Source: Bacteroidales bacterium (lineage in GTDB: Bacteria; Bacteroidota; Bacteroidia; Bacteroidales; VadinHA17). Taken from it: a stretch of 64,000 bases of DNA. Made by a program: the position numbers and the translations under genes. Within the stretch, counting starts at the first letter, position 1. Each line of letters begins with the position of its first letter. The stretch is from the NCBI GenBank assembly GCA_016709865.1, contig JADJLX010000006.1:428913-492912 (forward strand), given 5' to 3'. Positions 47,254-55,900 of the stretch are shown here, piece by piece. Below the pieces are notes generated by a model, which was not told the DNA's origin, ran no database searches, and saw only the letters and a list, made by a program, of their open reading frames with translations.

Positions 47254-47361
47254 AAAAGTATCTATGTGATACTTTTAAAGTATGCACTAGATACTTATAA
47301 GGTATTTATTTTAACCTAATCAGATACTTTTCAGGTATACGGAAGTAGCGTGAAAAGTATC
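47254..47361. repeat. Iteron-like array of GATACTT(TT)/AAAAGTATC
   Basis: AAAAGTATC (47254-47262) and GATACTTTT (47268-47276) form an inverted pair. Further copies are AAAGTAT (47277-47283), GATACTT (47290-47296), GATACTTTT (47323-47331) and AAAAGTATC (47353-47361). The array is directly upstream of a RepL-like gene. It could be an origin bound by that protein, or an operator. Confidence 0.6.
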
Positions 47362-47386
47362 ATTTTGCTGTAAAAAAGTTACTCGT

Positions 47387-47956
47387 ATGAAATATATCCC
47401 TTTAAATAAATTCCCGGAATACGACGAAAATCCATTCATGGAGAATGCTCTTAAGGAGATAAATACACATTCAGTTCAAAAAAAGGTATTTGTCAGAGGG
47501 AATAAATCAGTATTAAATCATGTAATAAATAATGATGGCGAAATTGTTGCTCATAGTGCGTTTCTTAGAACCATTGAAGTTGACGAAAGCCAATTTGTTA
47601 AGGTCTACCTAAGCCGGTTTGCTGCTTTCTATGACCTTAATAAAGCTGCAATGAAGGTCTTTGGATATATTCTTACGAAATGTGTAATACCGAATAAGGA
47701 CATTTTATATATAGATTTTGGCGAAGCAAAAGACTTTACAGGATATTCAGCAAATAATATTATTCGTGCCGGATTGTCATGCCTTGTGGAACAGGGAATT
47801 ATAGCCAGATCCACAAACCCGTATAAATATTACATGAATCCATTAGTTGTCTTCAATGGTGACAGGATAACGTTTGCAGATTCTTATATAAAGAAGAAAA
47901 AAAAGATTTCTGACTCAAATAAGAACCAATTATCAATTTGGGCAGCTGAATTGTAA
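47387..47956 (+). CDS. RepL-like winged-helix protein, putative replication initiator
   Basis: 189 residues. The central part (VYLSRFAAFYDLNKAAMKVFGYILTKC ... DFTGYSANNIIRAGLSCLVEQGIIARS) has the layout of plasmid RepL-type replication proteins: a helix, a wing, then a basic C-terminus (KKKKKIS). It lies 26 bp after the iteron-like array and 16 bp before a primase-like gene, which supports a replication role. The assignment rests on motif shape and context, not on a certain family match; a transcription regulator is the alternative. Confidence 0.6.
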   Translation: MKYIPLNKFPEYDENPFMENALKEINTHSVQKKVFVRGNKSVLNHVINNDGEIVAHSAFLRTIEVDESQFVKVYLSRFAAFYDLNKAAMKVFGYILTKCVIPNKDILYIDFGEAKDFTGYSANNIIRAGLSCLVEQGIIARSTNPYKYYMNPLVVFNGDRITFADSYIKKKKKISDSNKNQLSIWAAEL

Positions 47957-47972
47957 TTATTAAAGCCTGATA

Positions 47973-48800
47973 ATGAACTGTAACGAAGCCAAAAGAGTTG
48001 ATATTATTGATTTTCTGGCACTAAATGGATTTAAGCCTGATTATAATCAGGGTGTTAACTATTGGTACAAATCACCACTCAGGGACGAAAAAAAGCCCTC
48101 TTTTAAAGTAAATTCATTCAAGAATCTTTGGTTTGACTTTGGCATAGGGGAAGGTGGAGATCTTCTCAAACTTATTTGCCTATTATTCAAGGTTGATAAT
48201 TCAAATGCTTTAAAGATTCTTTCTAGAAATCAATATTCTAATCATCAACCTGATTTAAATACTGAGGATTCCAAGGTGATCATTACAAATGTAAAAGAAT
48301 TATCAAATATTCAGCTGATTAACTATTTGGATTCTAGAAAAATAAAGTCTCATTTCGCAATAAAATATTGTAAAGAAGTCTCATTTAGGCTAAAAGATAG
48401 AAATTTCTATGCTATAGGATTCCAGAACGATTCCAAGGGATATGAATTAAGATGCAAATACTTTAAAGGTTCCTGTACTCCCAAAGATGTAACACTACTT
48501 AAGAACAATGCAGATATACTATTAGTGTTTGAAGGATTTATAGATTTTCTGTCCTGGTTCGATTGTAAATTATTTTTTGCCGGAGATCATGATTACTTAA
48601 TTCTCAATACTCTTTCATTCCTGAACAAAAGTAAAGCTTTGATAAAGGAATATAATGAAGTGCTACTCTTCCTGGATAATGATGAAGCCGGTAAGAAGGC
48701 AACCGCTGAACTTATTGGCTCTGGTCTTTCTAAATGCATCGATATGTCAACTGGATATTCAGAATTTAAAGATCTGAATGATTCATTATTCAGAATATAA
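47973..48800 (+). CDS. CHC2-like/TOPRIM primase protein lacking zinc ligands
   Basis: 275 residues. The N-terminus follows the primase CHC2 zinc-finger layout (YWYKSPLRDEKKPSFKVN ... LWFDFGIGEGGDLLKL), but the usual Cys/His ligands are replaced. The C-terminal TOPRIM domain has the expected acidic motifs: EGFIDFLSW and LFLDNDEAGKKA. It is like the TOPRIM proteins of Bacteroidota mobile elements. It should prime or assist replication of the element. Confidence 0.85.
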   Translation: MNCNEAKRVDIIDFLALNGFKPDYNQGVNYWYKSPLRDEKKPSFKVNSFKNLWFDFGIGEGGDLLKLICLLFKVDNSNALKILSRNQYSNHQPDLNTEDSKVIITNVKELSNIQLINYLDSRKIKSHFAIKYCKEVSFRLKDRNFYAIGFQNDSKGYELRCKYFKGSCTPKDVTLLKNNADILLVFEGFIDFLSWFDCKLFFAGDHDYLILNTLSFLNKSKALIKEYNEVLLFLDNDEAGKKATAELIGSGLSKCIDMSTGYSEFKDLNDSLFRI

Positions 48801-48869
48801 ATAGTCTCATTTTCCTCTTAGCATGCTCAACTATTCTGGTATTTTAAATAAATAATATATTAATTTTAA

Positions 48870-48939
48870 ATATTTGTAATACTTTATTATGTTTTAATAT
48901 TTATAATATATTATTTTTATATAATATTTATAATATTTG
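48870..48939. repeat. A/T-rich direct repeats upstream of parA
   Basis: Three related copies of ATATTTRTAATAT-like sequence (TATTTGTAATA at 48871-48881, AATATTTATAATATA at 48896-48910, AATATTTATAATATTTG at 48923-48939) occur in a 120-bp stretch that is nearly all A/T. The position suggests a ParA-system centromere, an operator or an A/T-rich origin. Confidence 0.5.
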
Positions 48940-48959
48940 CACTTTTATAAAGAAAATAA

Positions 48960-49700
48960 ATGAAGAAAATAGTTATTGCTAATCACAAAGGTGGAGTAGG
49001 AAAAACCACTTCATCAATAAACATTTCTGCCGGGCTTGCGAAAAAGGGGAAGAATGTACTTATTATAGATACAGATCCTCAATCCAACCTTACGGAGAGC
49101 TTTGGGATCTTTGATCCGGTTAAAGATCTATACCTTTCTTTCAGTAAAGGAGAACCTCTTCCAATAATTAAAATCAAGAAAAATTTGTCCATTGTCCCTA
49201 ATTCATTGAATTTTTCTGGCATTGAGTTGGAAATTGCCGGAAGAATGCCAAGGGAGATTATTCTAAAAGAACTAATGGCAGGACTTGACAAAACATATGA
49301 CTACTGTATTATTGATTGTCCTCCCTCTCTTGGTTTAATTACACTCAATGCCCTGGTAGCCGCTGATGAAGTCTATATCCCTATGGAAGCTGAGTTCCTG
49401 GCTTATAGGGGAATTGATTCGATTGTAGGAATTATAAATTTGGTTAAGAAGCACTTTAACCCAGGACTTATGATCAAAGGAGTATTTTTCACAAAATATA
49501 ATGAGCAAAGGGTTCTGACAAAAGAGATCAAAAACCAGATAAAGGGATATTTCGGCGACAATCTCATGAAAACCGCAATAAGAGTTAACGTAGCACTGGC
49601 TGAAGCTCAATCAAGTGGTAAAGATATATTTGAATATGACCCTAACAGTAACGGGGCAAAAGATTACATGAGTTTAGTAAATGAAATCTCAAAAAATTAA
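48960..49700 (+). CDS. parA: ParA-family partition ATPase
   Basis: 246 residues. The deviant Walker A is at residues 10-17 (KGGVGKTT), followed by LIIDTDPQSNLTES (Walker A') and the switch II region YDYCIIDCPPSLGLIT. It lacks an N-terminal HTH domain, as in type Ib ParA proteins. It segregates plasmids or excised elements. A 92-residue partner begins 4 bp later, and A/T-rich repeats precede it, so it looks like a complete partition operon. Confidence 0.92.
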   Translation: MKKIVIANHKGGVGKTTSSINISAGLAKKGKNVLIIDTDPQSNLTESFGIFDPVKDLYLSFSKGEPLPIIKIKKNLSIVPNSLNFSGIELEIAGRMPREIILKELMAGLDKTYDYCIIDCPPSLGLITLNALVAADEVYIPMEAEFLAYRGIDSIVGIINLVKKHFNPGLMIKGVFFTKYNEQRVLTKEIKNQIKGYFGDNLMKTAIRVNVALAEAQSSGKDIFEYDPNSNGAKDYMSLVNEISKN

Positions 49701-49703
49701 ACC

Positions 49704-49982
49704 ATGGCAAAGAAGAACTTTGATAATCTCTCGAAAAACAGTCACCTGAGTGGAGGTTTGAGCAACCTGATTCCAGAAATAAATACAGACCATGAATCAA
49801 AAAAGCAAAAGGTATCGACTAATGATGTTCCTAAGACTTTCCTGATGCTTCCTGATGATTATGAATATCTGCAAACATACTCAAGGTATATGGCGTTTCA
49901 TAATAACTCTAAATACCCTTTAAAAAGGGCCCTAAGCGATGCAATCAAACTCCTAAGGGAAACTCACCCGGAGATTAAATAA
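49704..49982 (+). CDS. Small ParA-partner-like protein
   Basis: 92 residues, 4 bp after parA. The C-terminal half (VPKTFLMLPDDYEYLQTYSRYMAFHNNSKYPLKRALSDAIKLL) has a ribbon-helix-helix-like feel, with a basic N-terminus. Type Ib ParA systems typically have such a small DNA-binding ParB/ParG-like partner. The family is not recognised, so the call rests on position and size. Confidence 0.7.
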   Translation: MAKKNFDNLSKNSHLSGGLSNLIPEINTDHESKKQKVSTNDVPKTFLMLPDDYEYLQTYSRYMAFHNNSKYPLKRALSDAIKLLRETHPEIK

Positions 49983-50045
49983 TTATAAGCAGCCTCAGAG
50001 AATCATTTCTGGGGTTTTATCTTTCTGAAGGTTTAACAAAAAAAG

Positions 50046-50062
50046 GGGGGATGTCATCCCCC
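50046..50062. terminator. Hairpin between convergent genes
   Basis: GGGGGAT, loop GTC, then ATCCCCC, flanked by A and T runs. It can serve both parA-partner and ssb transcripts. Confidence 0.65.
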
Positions 50063-50067
50063 TTAAT

Positions 50068-50400
50068 TTATTTTTCTGATTTAGGTTTGCTATGAAATTC
50101 TACTGTATCAACTGTACATGTAAGAATAGCTAAGGCTTTTTTAGGATCTTCTTTATCGATGTAAGCCCTTGCTGAAACGTCACCCTGAATGGTTACCTGG
50201 GTTCCAACTTTAAGAAATGGGAAGACGTTTTCACGGTTCCAGAGTGCACACTCGAACCATGTTGTCTCTGTCACTTTCTCACCGTTTTTGGCTGTGAAAT
50301 GTTTATCAGCAGCCACGGTAAAGTTAAGAACTTTAGAATTACCAACCTGTGCAACTGGCTTCACTGAGCCGATGTTGCCTGTGAAAATTGTTACGATCAT
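50068..50400 (-). CDS. ssb: Single-stranded DNA-binding protein
   Basis: 110 residues, only the OB-fold domain with a short tail and no acidic C-terminal tip. Recognisable stretches are VTIFTGNIGSVKPV, VLNFTVAADKHF, TTWFECALWNRENV and GTQVTIQGDV. Element-encoded SSB proteins protect transferred DNA in the recipient. Upstream (on its strand) is about 380 bp of conserved hairpin-rich sequence shared with the radC upstream region. Confidence 0.92.
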   Translation of the reverse strand: MIVTIFTGNIGSVKPVAQVGNSKVLNFTVAADKHFTAKNGEKVTETTWFECALWNRENVFPFLKVGTQVTIQGDVSARAYIDKEDPKKALAILTCTVDTVEFHSKPKSEK

Positions 50401-50437
50401 AGTAATAAAATTTTAAGTAAATAATAATATAATGCTG

Positions 50438-50820
50438 TAAACCAGCAATTTTACGCAAAGTGCAGCCTATTAGAATAAATAAGGAAAAAAGGAAACGCAA
50501 TAAATAGTGTAGCGGTTTTATGGCGTAGTCTTTTGGGTGCGGCGGATCGTATTGCATTGGCCTCCATTTTATTCGTTAGGCTAACTTGGTGTATAATTCT
50601 GGTTAAATGACCATGAGGCTTAGCCGAATACCACTATCTGATCCGAGCGAGGATCTCACAGCAAGGAATCTGGAATTTGGGACTAGAGCGAAGGAAAGTG
50701 TTAGACTTTTAGCAGCGCAGTGAAATGAAGCGGAGCTGTTAAAAGGCTAACTCTTTCCAGGCAAAGGGGAAGGGGTTTTCAATTTGCAGCTATTCTTCCT
50801 GCAAATTGAAATCTCCTTTT
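50438..50820 (-). other. Hairpin-rich conserved element upstream of ssb (copy A)
   Basis: It has no coding capacity. It aligns with 51830-52195. Shared blocks include AAAAGGAAACG with AGCGG..TTATG.CGTAGTCTTTTG (about 50490-50540), GGCTAACTT (50579-50587), GCCGAATACCAC near 50622 and TGAAGCGGAGC near 50725. Hairpins visible are GATCC/GGATC (50640-50655), a stem at 50700-50751 with arms GTTAG.CTTTTA.CAGC and GCTG.TAAAAG.CTAAC, and a long stem with arms at 50770-50789 and 50799-50818 (13 bp perfect core). It sits directly 5' of ssb on the minus strand. A leader RNA, a separate RNA, or a single-strand promoter are the options. Confidence 0.65.
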
Positions 50821-51024
50821 AGACAAACATTCTTAGTCTTCTGTGTTTGGCTAAAAACCGTGCAGTGGCAGAGTATTTGATTAAAATATCCTTAACGGAG
50901 AGCAGTTAAAAATAGGTTCAAGTAGTTCCTATGAGATTTCTTATGATAATGGATCACATCCAGCGGAGAATGATTGAAACTAAGTGGTACATCAATATCT
51001 TTAATTCAAAGAACTGTAAAAAGA

Positions 51025-51106
51025 GGGCGACACTTATCGTGAAAGTCAATGTCTGCAATACAATTTCAGAAATAATCTACTGTCTGATAAAAGGAAAGTG
51101 TCGCCC
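51025..51106. repeat. Inverted repeat with 11-bp perfect arms
   Basis: GGGCGACACTT (51025-51035) and AAGTGTCGCCC (51096-51106) flank 60 bases. A 62-codon plus-strand ORF (50931-51119) spans it but shows no family features, so I do not call it a gene. The rest of 50821-51290 holds nothing else I can name. Confidence 0.55.
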
Positions 51107-51292
51107 GGGGGATCTTTAAATATCATTAATTATTGCACGTTATAATCCAGCAAACCAAAGTTGTACATTTTGCTTAGTATTTCAAATATTCAAAAGGACA
51201 ATTAAATTAATATCGGACAAATGAAGTCAACTGTGCTACATTTAAATCTATGCAACTGTTAAAATTGCTTCCAGAGGCTGTAAACATAAAAA

Positions 51293-51310
51293 AATACCCC
51301 GAAGGGTATT
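51293..51310 (-). terminator. Terminator of radC
   Basis: AATACCC, loop CGAA, then GGGTATT. Read on the minus strand, the stem is followed by a run of T, so it ends the radC transcript. Confidence 0.85.
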
Positions 51311-51314
51311 ATTT

Positions 51315-51800
51315 TTATAAATGACCTTCATCAGCAAAACTTCTGTATACATCCCTTTCAGGAGTGACAATAATGTGATCAAGAAGCTGAATATCGAGCA
51401 GATTTCCTGCTTCCTTTATTTTATTGGTAATTTTCTGATCGCTCTCACTTGGATTGCTGTTTCCTGAAGGGTGATTATGAGCGATTATTATTCCTGAAGC
51501 GTTACCTTTAAGGGCATACTGGTAAATCATCCGAACATCCATCAAAGAACCGGAAATACCTCCTTCAGAAAGAGTAGTAATTCCAAGAACTTTATTAGCC
51601 CTGTTAAGTAACAGCATTTTGACTGTTTCTTTATGCTCGATTGTAGAATGGTCCCAGAAGTCGAAAAAGATCTTGTGGGCATCCCTGGAACAACTAACTA
51701 CAAGGCGCTCCGAAGGTTTAACTTTAGTCACATAGGTGAGAGTGACTTCTGCTACATGAAGAAAATCGATTGCTTGCTGGGTGGACTGTGTGTTTTTCAT
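51315..51800 (-). CDS. radC: RadC-family JAMM-domain protein
   Basis: 161 residues, consisting of the MPN/JAB domain only, without the N-terminal HhH part of chromosomal RadC. The JAMM metal site HxHx7SxxD is complete: His108 and His110 in AHNHPSG, Ser118, Asp121. Such short RadC proteins are common on mobile elements, and their enzymatic role is not established. The radC upstream region (minus strand) shares a long conserved hairpin-rich element with the ssb upstream region, suggesting common regulation. Confidence 0.92.
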   Translation of the reverse strand: MKNTQSTQQAIDFLHVAEVTLTYVTKVKPSERLVVSCSRDAHKIFFDFWDHSTIEHKETVKMLLLNRANKVLGITTLSEGGISGSLMDVRMIYQYALKGNASGIIIAHNHPSGNSNPSESDQKITNKIKEAGNLLDIQLLDHIIVTPERDVYRSFADEGHL

Positions 51801-51829
51801 AATGAGATAGAATTAAGTTAAACAAAGTT

Positions 51830-52195
51830 TTTACCAGCGTACGAAAGCCAGAAGGACTAAATAAGTGCAAAAGGAAACGGAATAAAAAGCTCAGCGGCTT
51901 TATGCCGTAGTCTTTTGCGTGTGAGGAATATTTGAGGGAGGGCCATCGTTTTAGGACTTATGGCTAACTTTGTAAAAAACTTGTTTATAGACGTGAGCCC
52001 AGGGCGAACACCATAGTTATATTATGATTTTAGCAGTACCATTGTACCGCTCAAATCATAGCATTAGCGCTGTGAAGGGTTTAGAACACGATGAAGCTTT
52101 TTCAGCTTCGAGGCTTCCGGAGTGAAGCGGAGCCTGTAACATAGCGACACGGGGAGAAAACTCAGATTTGAAATTAAAATACCGCCTCCCGTGAA
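51830..52195 (-). other. Hairpin-rich conserved element upstream of radC (copy B)
   Basis: Paralogue of 50438-50820 over most of its length. It contains the same first block (AAAAGGAAACG, CAGCGGCTTTATGCCG, GTAGTCTTTTG), GGCTAACTTTG, GCGAACACCATAG and GTGAAGCGGAGC in the same order. At the place where copy A has the GATCC hairpin, copy B has a different, longer stem (52024-52059; arms ATGATTT.AGC.GTAC and GTAC.GCT.AAATCAT). Near the end CACGGG (52148-52153) pairs with CCCGTG (52188-52193). Different sequence with the same pairing suggests that structure is conserved. No coding potential is seen. Bases 52196-52253 show nothing else. Confidence 0.65.
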
Positions 52196-52253
52196 ATGCC
52201 CTAAAATTTAAATAAAATGACATAAATAATATCGGTGAAAAGCAACGAGACTA

Positions 52254-52280
52254 AAGGAGCAGCTCACAAAGCTGCTCCTT
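52254..52280 (-). terminator. Terminator of the tra/adhesin operon
   Basis: AAGGAGCAGCT, loop CACAA, then AGCTGCTCCTT form an 11-bp perfect stem 35 bp past the stop of the last minus-strand gene. Confidence 0.75.
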
Positions 52281-52314
52281 CCAATGAAATAAAATTAAAC
52301 CTTACACCCATATC

Positions 52315-52977
52315 TTAATTTAAAACAATATATTCTGATACAAGACTTGACCAATCTCCGCTATTATCCTTAACCCGAACTCGGATCTGCTTCTGCCCTG
52401 CACTACCAAAAACATATCTGATCTTGCTCAAAGATGTGCTAAACTTATAATTTGCAAGCGTATACTCATACTCTGTAATTTTCCCGCTAAACCTTGCATC
52501 TCTATCATAAGAGGACGAAGCATCCACCTCATATTCATATGGACTTGAAACGCCTATTTTCTTAACAGTAAATTGTGCCACCGGGACTATATTTCGGAAA
52601 ACTGTAAATGTTATAGAAAACTTTGCTTCTTCATTAAAAGAATCTTTAGCAGTAAGGCTAAATATATTTTGTCCTTCTGTCGCTCCTATGAAGCTAATAA
52701 ATTCAGTACCAATTTCAAAAGTGCTTTTTTGTTGCTCTTGAGAGACCTGCAATATTATCTTTTCTTCATCCTGGATTAAGTATTGTAAGGATAGTGGTAC
52801 ACCGATCTTGAGTGAATCCGAGTAAGCGTTTCCCTCAAGAGTAACCCCGCTTTTAACTAGCGTTAGAGAAGGGGCTTTGTTAACATCAATAAAGTAATCT
52901 TCCCGATTATCGCACGATGAGAAAAAAAATTGACCTCCCAAAACAAAAAGCACAATGCAAAATTTTAACGGTTTCAT
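52315..52977 (-). CDS. Lipoprotein, last gene of the tra/adhesin operon
   Basis: 220 residues with a lipoprotein signal (MKPLKFCIVLFVLGGQFFFSSC). The mature part has Ig/PKD-like beta-sandwich features (FSLTAKDSFNEEAKFSITFTV; PVAQFTVKKIG... QKQIRVRVKDNSGDWSS). The start overlaps the stop of the adhesin gene by 4 bp (ATGA), so it is translationally coupled to it. A role in surface display or anchoring of the adhesin is inferred. The family is unrecognised. Confidence 0.82.
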   Translation of the reverse strand: MKPLKFCIVLFVLGGQFFFSSCDNREDYFIDVNKAPSLTLVKSGVTLEGNAYSDSLKIGVPLSLQYLIQDEEKIILQVSQEQQKSTFEIGTEFISFIGATEGQNIFSLTAKDSFNEEAKFSITFTVFRNIVPVAQFTVKKIGVSSPYEYEVDASSSYDRDARFSGKITEYEYTLANYKFSTSLSKIRYVFGSAGQKQIRVRVKDNSGDWSSLVSEYIVLN

Positions 52978-55900
52978 TTTTTTATGATTTTGATATTTTT
53001 CTTAGAATTTCTGAACCCATTGATTTCCAGAATATAAATATCTGATTTCAGAGAACTGAAATCAATTGCGACAGCCTCGCTGTCAAAAATAAGAGACTCG
53101 ATTATCTTACCTGAAATATTGAAAATCTTAACGGTTTTTATTCTTTCGTTGCTTGTAAGTGAAAGTATTTCGCTTACCGGATTAGGATAGCAGGAGAACG
53201 TAATTTCCTTATTTTTCTCGATGCCAGTGACAGGATTAACGACTGTAATTATTTCATCTTTCAAAACTGAATCACTGCATCCTCCCTCACTTTTGATAGT
53301 TAACTGAACACTGAATTTTTTGGAATTAACACCAAGAGTGTTGTAATAGTGTACCGGGCTGTGTTCAGTTATAATATCGCCCTCAAAGAAGTTCCAGGAA
53401 TAACTACTGGCGTTAACGCTTGTATTTGTAAACTTAATTGCATCACCAAGTGTAACAGTAGTTATGTCCTGAGTGAAATCAGCCTTAACAATATCAATGG
53501 AAATTTTCTGTTCAAGATAATCGCTTAAGCAACCGTTTAGATCAAGGCTCTTGACGTAAACAGTATTACCAGTGGTAATGTCGCTTAAAGTGTATTTTGT
53601 ACCATCCATTAAATAAGCGTGCCCGGAATCAAACCATTTGTAGCTCAGGTAAGCAGGGTTAACAACATTAATGTTAACCGTAGAACCTTTACAATAGCTT
53701 GTTTTAAGATCTGTTGTTGGAAGGCTTATCTGATCAAACACCTTAATCATTACGAAGTTTGAATAAACTGTACTGTTACCACTTGTGACAGCTCTCCTGT
53801 AATAAGTGTTAACTTTTAATGCATCAGGTCTGTAAGATATCCCTACTTCTGAGGCGATATCAATCCAGGTAACACCTTGCAGAGAATACTGCCATTGATA
53901 AGAGTACTGACCGGTTCCTCCCCCCGGGCTTGTCCCGGAAAGAAGGGCGGGGACAGTATTATAACAGATACTTTGAGCCTCACTAACGACTCCCGGCAAA
54001 ATACTATCAAATACAGTAATAGTTAATATGTTGCTGTATTTCTCCCCGCAAGATCCGTCAGTTACCTTCCGTTTAAAGTATGTTTTTTGTGAAAGTACCC
54101 CGGGTTGGTAATCTTTCCCATCACCCCCTGAAATTACTATCTGCCAGTCGATATTATTTACAGAGTAGTACCACTGGTAAGTGAAAGTACCGGTTCCTCC
54201 AGTTGGAAGCGTTCCTGTTAAAGCAGAAGGCGATGTATTATAAGTTATTGACTGATCGTTTCCGATTGTCCCTCCCTGAAGCTCATCATTAACAGTGATT
54301 TTAACGCTGTTCGTGTAACCAGTGCCACAGGCACTGGTTACCTTTTTCCGGAAGAATTTTGAAACTGTAAGAACTCCGGCATCGTAATAGTCATTTGTTG
54401 ATCCTGTTATGTCGGTCCAACTTGCATTATTATCTGATATTTGCCATAGGTTTTGTATAGATTGGCCAGTAGGCAAAACTGTAGTTGTAATCGGAGCTGC
54501 AGCAAAAGTTTTACAAACTGACTGATCGCTTCCAATTGTTCCTGGATCGAAAGCGGGGTTAACTGTAATGGTAATAATATTAGTGTAAATTGTCCCATTA
54601 CCTGCAGTCACCATCTTCTTGCGGAAGTACATAGTATTATTTAAGACACCACTTTGGTAGGTGTCTGAAGTAGCTGTACTTATATCGCTCCATTCTACTG
54701 CATCTTCTGATTTCATCCAATTTTGACTATTTACAACTACACCAGCAGAGGGACCAGTAATAGTGGTAAGAAGTGCCGGAGCTGCTGCGTAACAAATAGC
54801 TTGATCCATGCCTATTGTACCAACCAAAACCTCTGTGGTAACGGTTATTGTTATCGTGTTGGTTGCTAAAGTACCACACATTCCGCTTGTGGTCAACCTC
54901 TTGAAATAAGTCGTTTGTGAAGTGGCTGGTGGTTGATAAAAAGCTTCTGTTTCACCAGTTATATTGGTCCAGGCTAAGTTATCAATGGATTTTTGCCATT
55001 GATAAGTAAATGATCTGGTTCCTCCGGTAGCAATCGTTGAAACATCAAGTTTCTGAGGTATTGTGTTAAATAGAATAGTTTGATCAGTCCCAATAGTCCC
55101 AGGAATAAAAATGGGGTTAACATTAATAGTTATTATGTTCGTTTCTTTTACACCGCAAAGATCTGTTACAACCTTTTGAAATAGGTTTTAACAGTTAATG
55201 TGGTTGGTTCATAATAGCTATCTGTTGCCGCTGTAACTACCGTCCAGCTCGATGAATTAAGCGAAGATTTCCATTGGTTTGTATATGAACCGTTTCCTCC
55301 GGATGGAAGACTAATTGAATTTAAGGATGCCGGGATATCGTTATTACAAACCGTCTGATCTGCCCCGATTACTCCAGGGATGAAATTATCATGAACTGTA
55401 ACAGTAACGATATTTGTGTAATCATCAATTGATGCAGACGTTACTCTTTTGCGGAAATAAGTTGTTTTTATTAGTACACCTGGTTGGTAAGTATCGCTGT
55501 TAGCCGCTGTTTTATTTGTCCAGTTTGTACCATCCTCAGTTTTTTGCCATTGATACAAGTAAGTACCGTTTCCACCAGATGGAATAACACTGGTAGTTAA
55601 TTGGGCTGGTGTGGTATTGTAACAAATTGTTTGATTTGCTACTATGCTCCCGGGAACAAGTAATGAATTAACATTGATTGTTAATACATTGGTTTCAATC
55701 GTCCCGCAAGATCCATCAGTGGTCAGTCGCTTAAAATATTTTTTAACTGTCAGGGCTGGCGGCTGAAAGCTTTCAGACGTTGCGCCGGTTACGTTTGACC
55801 ATGTTGAATTATCAATGGAATTTTGCCATTGATATGCAAAAGATCCTACTCCTCCCGTAGCGGTCTGAACGGAAACCAGTTCTGCTGGCACGGCTCCATA

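Noticed and set aside
50931..51119. 62-codon ORF between ssb and radC
   Set aside because: Its sequence is shaped by the inverted repeat, with no signal peptide, domain or neighbour logic; it was kept only as a repeat.
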